The notes beneath the pieces are model-generated. The model made no database searches, was not told where the DNA came from, and was given only the letters and a program-made list of their open reading frames with translations. A DNA stretch of 64,000 bases from Chitinophagales bacterium (GTDB lineage Bacteria > Bacteroidota > Bacteroidia > Chitinophagales > Chitinophagaceae): assembly GCA_017303855.1 (NCBI GenBank), contig JAFLBL010000009.1:1-64000 (forward strand), given 5' to 3'. Shown here one piece after another: positions 59,577 through 64,000 of this stretch (position 1 is its first letter; every line of letters begins with the position of its first letter). A program made the translations under genes and the position numbers.

Positions 59577-60947
59577 TCACCTTTCATACACCATAAACTC
59601 CCAATCCTGCAACTCAAAACTCTTCTCATTGGTGAAATCGTTAGCCGCACCGGAAAATGCATTTTTAAAAACGCCTTTCAGTTCACTGCTGGTGATATCG
59701 AAATGCAGATCTTTCTGATCCGATAAGTTAAGCACAACCAAAACTTCCCGCTCACCCTTTCGGCGGATATAAGCGAGTACATGCCGGTCATCTGAAGTCT
59801 GTAAACGGTAAGTCGTTACAGAAGGATCACCTGCCTTTAAAGCCGGATGTGCTGATTTCAACCTGAGCAATGATTTGTAAAAGCCGGTTAGTTCAGCAGC
59901 CCAGGGTCCGGCTTGAATAGTGTCTTTATCAAAAAAATCAATCCGTTTTGTATTTCCCAGTTCCTGTCCTGAGTACAATAAAGGGATACCATTCCAGGTA
60001 AAACTGAAAACGGCCAGGGCTTTAAACATGGAACCGTATTTTTCAAACTCTGTACCATTCCAGCTGTTTTCATCGTGGTTGCTGGTAAACCAGGCCCTTA
60101 TTGTACTGTCTCCTAACGCGTCATACTGATGAAGCAAACCTGTCAGTGTATCCAGCGGTAATTGCTTTTTGTAGAACTCTTCGGTACGATGCATCCAGGC
60201 CCAGGAATAACTGGCATCAAATACCTGTCCGTATTCCGGTTTTTCCAGTTCATCATATTCACCCAGCCAGAAAAGTGGCTTAATAGCATCCACCTGAGGC
60301 CGGGCTTCTTTCCAGTAGTCCAGCTCTACCCAGAAAGCAAGGTCACAACGGAATCCATCAATATCACACTCCGTCACCCAGAACTGCATGGCGGACGTCA
60401 TAGCCTTTCGCAGCGCCGGATTGGAAAAATCCAGTTCAATGATATCATCCATACCGGAAGCCCGCAAAAAATCATTGGTAGCCGTATCCTTTAAATAATA
60501 GTCCGGATGTTCAATGGTCCAGTGGTGATCCCATCCGGTGTGATTGGCCACCCAATCCAGGATGACTTTAAACCCCATTTCATGCGCCTGTTTTACCAGT
60601 GCTTTAAAATCATCCATGGTACCAAACTCCGGGTTGATGGATGTATAATCCGAACAGGCATAATAACTGCCCATCGATCCCTTTTTATTCTTTTGAGCAA
60701 TAGGCGTCACCGGCATAAACCAGAGTGTCTCCACACCCAGTTCTTTTAAGCGTGGCAGGTGTTGTGCAAACGCGTTAAACGTACCTTCCGGTGTATACTG
60801 TCGAATATTCACTTCATAAATACTGGTGCCCCGCACCCACTCCAAGGGTTCATAGTGTCCGTTCATAGTAAACTTCTTTTTTTTGTCCGTTGTTCCGCCA
60901 CAGCTAATCAGCAGGGGAAGCAGGAATAATACAGGCAGGCAGCGCAT
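59577..60947 (-). CDS. Alpha-amylase family (GH13) lipoprotein
   Basis: A 456-residue predicted lipoprotein (signal MRCLPVLFLLPLLISC) with a GH13 barrel. Conserved regions are ILDWVANHTGWDH (region I), DGFRCDLAFWVE (region II, nucleophile Asp), FWLGEYDE (region III, acid/base Glu) and TSNHDENSW (region IV). It probably hydrolyses alpha-1,4-glucan at the outer membrane or in the periplasm. The ATG at 60947 is chosen because it starts the signal peptide. A TATCTTTC box (one mismatch) lies 16 nt upstream. Confidence 0.92.
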   Translation of the reverse strand: MRCLPVLFLLPLLISCGGTTDKKKKFTMNGHYEPLEWVRGTSIYEVNIRQYTPEGTFNAFAQHLPRLKELGVETLWFMPVTPIAQKNKKGSMGSYYACSDYTSINPEFGTMDDFKALVKQAHEMGFKVILDWVANHTGWDHHWTIEHPDYYLKDTATNDFLRASGMDDIIELDFSNPALRKAMTSAMQFWVTECDIDGFRCDLAFWVELDYWKEARPQVDAIKPLFWLGEYDELEKPEYGQVFDASYSWAWMHRTEEFYKKQLPLDTLTGLLHQYDALGDSTIRAWFTSNHDENSWNGTEFEKYGSMFKALAVFSFTWNGIPLLYSGQELGNTKRIDFFDKDTIQAGPWAAELTGFYKSLLRLKSAHPALKAGDPSVTTYRLQTSDDRHVLAYIRRKGEREVLVVLNLSDQKDLHFDITSSELKGVFKNAFSGAANDFTNEKSFELQDWEFMVYER

Positions 60948-61023
60948 GGTCCTGGTTTTGGGGAAAGATATGAAGAACATTTGATGTTGCTGCCGGTTAT
61001 ACATGCATCCGTCCGCGGTTTAT

Positions 61024-61031
61024 TAACTTTA
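61024..61031 (+). promoter_or_regulatory. -7 element immediately before ispH
   Basis: TAACTTTA, one mismatch to TAnnTTTG, ends 4 nt before the ATG at 61036. This is the same tight spacing as in the other leaderless candidates. Confidence 0.45.
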
Positions 61032-61035
61032 CAGC

Positions 61036-62247
61036 ATGAAGCAATTTGATGTACCTCCCTTTTACCGGAGTCCGCTTATTTCCGCCATCAAGAAAAAAAG
61101 GAAAGAGCAGGATAAAATGAAAAAAGACTTCAGTCCCACCCTGCTGGATTTTGGTCCGGTACAGGTGTTGCTGGCCCGGCATTTCGGCTTTTGTTACGGC
61201 GTGGAAAACGCCATAGATATAGCCTTTCGTACGGTAGAAGAAAACCCCGGCAAACGCATTTTTTTGCTGAGTGAAATGATTCATAATCCTCAAGTGAATG
61301 CCGACCTCGTGGCACATGGCATCCGGTTTCTGCAGGATACCCATGCCCATCAGCTGATCCCGTTTGACAGTATTTCCGGTGATGATATTGTGCTTATTCC
61401 GGCTTTCGGTACTACCCTTGAAATAGAATCGCTGCTCCGGCAAAAAGGCATTCCAACAGAAAAATACAATACGACCTGCCCCTTTGTGGAAAAAGTTTGG
61501 AACCGGAGCGAAGTCATTGCTAAAAAAGAATACACGATTATCATACACGGCAAACCCACCCACGAAGAAACACGGGCTACTTTTTCGCATGCGGCAGCCG
61601 GTGCTCCGGCCGTGGTTGTAAAAGATATGGCAGAGGCCTTACGACTGGCTGCCTATATTAAAGGGGAAAAAAATCAGGATGATTTTACACGTGAATTCAA
61701 CGGACAATACACTGCAGGTTTTGAGGTAAGTAAAGACCTGCAGCAAATTGGTGTAGTGAACCAGACTACCATGCTGGCCAGCGACACTCAGGCCATCGCC
61801 GACTATCTTAAACAGGTTGTTGTTTCCCGTACGGGAAAAGCAGAAAGCTTTGCCGACACCCGGGATACGCTTTGTTATGCTACACTGGATAACCAGACGG
61901 CAGTTCAAGGCATGCTGGAAACAGAAGCGGATCTGGCGATTGTGGTTGGTGGTTATAACTCATCCAACACTTCTCACCTGGTTGAGCTCTGTGAAGAAAA
62001 GCTTCCCACTTATTATATCAGTCATGCGGAAAAAATAATTTCAGCGGAAGAAATTCAACATTATAATTTTCATACCAGGGAAGAAGTAATCAGCCGCGAT
62101 TATCTGCCAGCGGGTAAGCCGGTAAAAATGCTGATCACCAGTGGCGCCTCCTGTCCGGATGCCATGGTGGAAGCTGTTATCAACCGCGTTACCAGCTTTT
62201 TTCCCGGAGCGTTGGATGCCGGCACCCTGATTGCCCGTTTCCAATAA
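61036..62247 (+). CDS. ispH: 4-hydroxy-3-methylbut-2-enyl diphosphate reductase
   Basis: Final enzyme of the MEP pathway, giving IPP and DMAPP through a [4Fe-4S] cluster. 403 residues, the long form. The three cluster cysteines are Cys53 (FGFCYGVENA), Cys148 (TTCPFVEKVW) and Cys373 (GASCPDAMVE). HGKPTHEETRAT and NQTTMLASDTQ match the family. The first 40 residues are an N-terminal extension. It lies between two glucan-metabolism genes without an obvious link. Confidence 0.96.
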   Translation: MKQFDVPPFYRSPLISAIKKKRKEQDKMKKDFSPTLLDFGPVQVLLARHFGFCYGVENAIDIAFRTVEENPGKRIFLLSEMIHNPQVNADLVAHGIRFLQDTHAHQLIPFDSISGDDIVLIPAFGTTLEIESLLRQKGIPTEKYNTTCPFVEKVWNRSEVIAKKEYTIIIHGKPTHEETRATFSHAAAGAPAVVVKDMAEALRLAAYIKGEKNQDDFTREFNGQYTAGFEVSKDLQQIGVVNQTTMLASDTQAIADYLKQVVVSRTGKAESFADTRDTLCYATLDNQTAVQGMLETEADLAIVVGGYNSSNTSHLVELCEEKLPTYYISHAEKIISAEEIQHYNFHTREEVISRDYLPAGKPVKMLITSGASCPDAMVEAVINRVTSFFPGALDAGTLIARFQ

Positions 62248-62249
62248 AA

Positions 62250-62272
62250 AACCCCTGCACCAGGCAGGGGTT
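62250..62272. terminator. Bidirectional terminator between ispH and the phosphorylase gene
   Basis: A 9-bp stem, AACCCCTGC / GCAGGGGTT, with a 5-nt loop, 2 nt after the ispH stop. The A-run in front serves the convergent phosphorylase transcript. Confidence 0.8.
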
Positions 62273-62294
62273 ATAAGCAATTGGTCCGGTTTTC

Positions 62295-63950
62295 TTATTT
62301 ATAAAGAAGGTCGTAATATTCATGGGCCATCCGGTTACTGTCAAACTGGAAACGGACATCCTGCATGCCGTTCTTCATCACCTGACGCCAGGTACTGTAA
62401 TTTTCATAATAAAGCGGCAGGATCTCCTGTTGCAGTATTTCATATAATTTATTCAGGTCATACTGATCCTGTTCGTGTACCGGCATATTTTCATAATCAG
62501 CCATAGGCACCACAAAACCGTTATGCCCGTGATTGATAAACTCCGGGATCCATCCGTCATCGGTAGAGAAGTTGACAGCACCATTCATTGCCGCAGTCAT
62601 GCCACTGGTTCCGGACGCTTCGCGGGGAACACGTGGGTTGTTCAACCATACATCCGCGGCCTGTTTCAGGCGCTTAGACAGACCCAGTTCATACCCGATC
62701 AAGACAGCCACATTTTTATACCGCTTACTCAGGTGTACCAATTGGTTGAATTCGCTGATAGCGGGATGGTCCACCGGATAAGGCTTACCGGCCCAGATAA
62801 TCTGAACGGGATATTTGCTGCTGGCAAGTAATTGTTCAAAACGTTCTTCAGCCGTGGTTATTAATCCTGCTCTTTTATAACCGGCAAAACGACGGGCCCA
62901 TACGATTGTAAATACATCCGGGTGAAAAATTTTACCGGTCTGGTCCGCAACTATTTCAAACGCCCTTTTTTTAAGGTATTTTTTCCGGTCATCCATACCA
63001 TAATCATCTCCGGCTTCCATAAACCGATAAAGTTGTTTATCGGCCCAGTACCGCCAGTTCTGCGCATTGGTGATTGAAATAATGGGACAGATATTTTCAT
63101 ACTTGCTCCACATAGCGCGTGAAACATGACCATGCAGCTGCGATACGCCATTGGAAAGTCTGGCAAACCGGAGTGCAGCCAGGGAGTGATTGAACTGATC
63201 ACTGTCGTGCCCGTAAAGTTTTTTTACTTCCTCTACAGAGAGGCCGCAGAAATAACTCATTTTATGACAGAGATAGATATCATGTTTTTCGTTGCCGGCT
63301 TCTTCGGGCGTATGGGTGGTAAATACCAGGCGTTTCCTCACATCCTGTATATTGTTCCCGTATTTGCGGTACAGGTAAAAAGCGGCGGAAATTCCATGTG
63401 CTTCATTCAGGTGATAGAGTTCAGGATTAAATCCGAGCATATCTATCAACTTGGCCCCGCCGACACCCAATAATATAAACTGCGCCACTTTTGTAGCCAC
63501 ATTGGCATCATATAAACGGTGCGTGATAGTTTGTGAAACATAATCATTCTCGGGCAGGTCAGTCGACAGCAAAAACAAAGGAGCGGTCTTGAATGTCTCC
63601 GGATTCAGGTAAAGCGCCTTTACCCATACTGGATGTTCATGAATATTGATCTGGAATTTGATACCCGTGTCTTCGAGAAAACTATATTGCTTTTCATTCC
63701 AGGCCGTATCCAGTGTCTGATCCTGGTTTCGCTCCTGATCATAATAACCATATTTCCATAAGATACCTACACCGATCAGATTCTGGCGCAATTCATACGC
63801 GCTTCTTAAATGAGAGCCGGCGAGAAAGCCGAGTCCGCCACTATAAATTTTCAGAGGTTGATGTGTGGCAAATTCCATGGAGAAGTAAGCCACTCTTTTG
63901 TTGTATCGTTCTTCAACGGGATACGGGACAGAATATTTATTAAAACTCAT
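62295..63950 (-). CDS. Alpha-glucan phosphorylase family protein (GT35, short form)
   Basis: A 551-residue protein resembling the TIGR02094-type alpha-glucan phosphorylases, shorter than classical glycogen phosphorylases (about 800 residues). Family motifs are VAYFSMEFATHQPLKIYSGGLG at the N-terminus, LYHLNEAHG, VWARRFAGYKRAGL, and the C-terminal PREASGTSGM segment. At residue 452, where the PLP-binding lysine of the family normally follows that Met, this protein has Thr (SGMTAAMNG). It may be a clade-specific variant or an inactive or altered enzyme. The start MSFNKYSVPYPVEERYNKR is chosen at ATG 63950. Confidence 0.85.
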   Translation of the reverse strand: MSFNKYSVPYPVEERYNKRVAYFSMEFATHQPLKIYSGGLGFLAGSHLRSAYELRQNLIGVGILWKYGYYDQERNQDQTLDTAWNEKQYSFLEDTGIKFQINIHEHPVWVKALYLNPETFKTAPLFLLSTDLPENDYVSQTITHRLYDANVATKVAQFILLGVGGAKLIDMLGFNPELYHLNEAHGISAAFYLYRKYGNNIQDVRKRLVFTTHTPEEAGNEKHDIYLCHKMSYFCGLSVEEVKKLYGHDSDQFNHSLAALRFARLSNGVSQLHGHVSRAMWSKYENICPIISITNAQNWRYWADKQLYRFMEAGDDYGMDDRKKYLKKRAFEIVADQTGKIFHPDVFTIVWARRFAGYKRAGLITTAEERFEQLLASSKYPVQIIWAGKPYPVDHPAISEFNQLVHLSKRYKNVAVLIGYELGLSKRLKQAADVWLNNPRVPREASGTSGMTAAMNGAVNFSTDDGWIPEFINHGHNGFVVPMADYENMPVHEQDQYDLNKLYEILQQEILPLYYENYSTWRQVMKNGMQDVRFQFDSNRMAHEYYDLLYK

Positions 63951-64000
63951 AATGTGTTCTTTTTACACGAAGGCGCAAGGTAGTGAATTCAGATCAAATA

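Overview
The window comes from a Bacteroidota chromosome, most likely a member of the Chitinophagaceae (inference). The evidence is the ribosomal protein sequences, perfect TAnnTTTG -7 promoter elements in front of many genes, little Shine-Dalgarno signal, a CotH protein with a type IX secretion sorting tail, a TonB-dependent receptor, GIN (DUF2807), DUF4954 and DUF4139 proteins, and a fused DAHP synthase/chorismate mutase. It is dense housekeeping DNA. I see no rRNA, CRISPR array, prophage or insertion sequence.

Layout. 1-4394: S10 ribosomal operon on the minus strand (rpsJ-rplC-rplD-rplW-rplB-rpsS-rplV-rpsC, the last cut by the window edge). 4512-9974: a secreted beta-helix protein and a divergent membrane protein lie between the S10 operon and fusA, which usually sits directly upstream of rpsJ. 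10399-13572: OmpA/TSP3 envelope protein and an L,D-transpeptidase. 13804-21714: aromatic amino acid operon (pheA, aminotransferase, tyrA, DAHP synthase/chorismate mutase, aroB, aroA, aroC, DUF952). 21987-26801: DEAD-box helicase, small lipoprotein, an ECF sigma factor overlapping a membrane-anchored trypsin-like protease, and a nucleotidyltransferase. 26858-34286: PLP enzyme, secreted protein, lipB, an RluA-type pseudouridine synthase, a ubiA-ruvX-def cluster and a TrmH-type methyltransferase. 34311-47208: CotH, DUF4139, mutS, CHRD lipoprotein, SET protein, mgtE, glmS, DUF4954. 47214-51232: der, era, initiator tRNA-Met and two GIN paralogues. 51354-53659: TPP riboswitch and TonB receptor. 53946-56083: ddl, PASTA and rhodanese genes. 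56392-63950: ferredoxin, acyl-CoA reductase, HtrA protease, alpha-amylase lipoprotein, ispH and a short alpha-glucan phosphorylase.

The most unusual signals are non-coding. Nine loci carry degenerate tandem arrays with a strict 7- or 8-nt period, most of them at or within a few bases of a stop codon. The unit differs between loci, and in two cases the stop codon lies inside the first unit. A second class of palindromic elements with a conserved core and covarying stems sits exactly in the enlarged spacers of the S10 operon. Several genes have a TAnnTTTG box 3-6 nt before the ATG, suggesting leaderless mRNAs. Two divergent gene pairs share symmetric -7 elements. Among the proteins, the phosphorylase has Thr where the family's PLP-binding Lys is expected, and the sigma factor's overlapping partner looks like an anti-sigma domain fused to a periplasmic protease.
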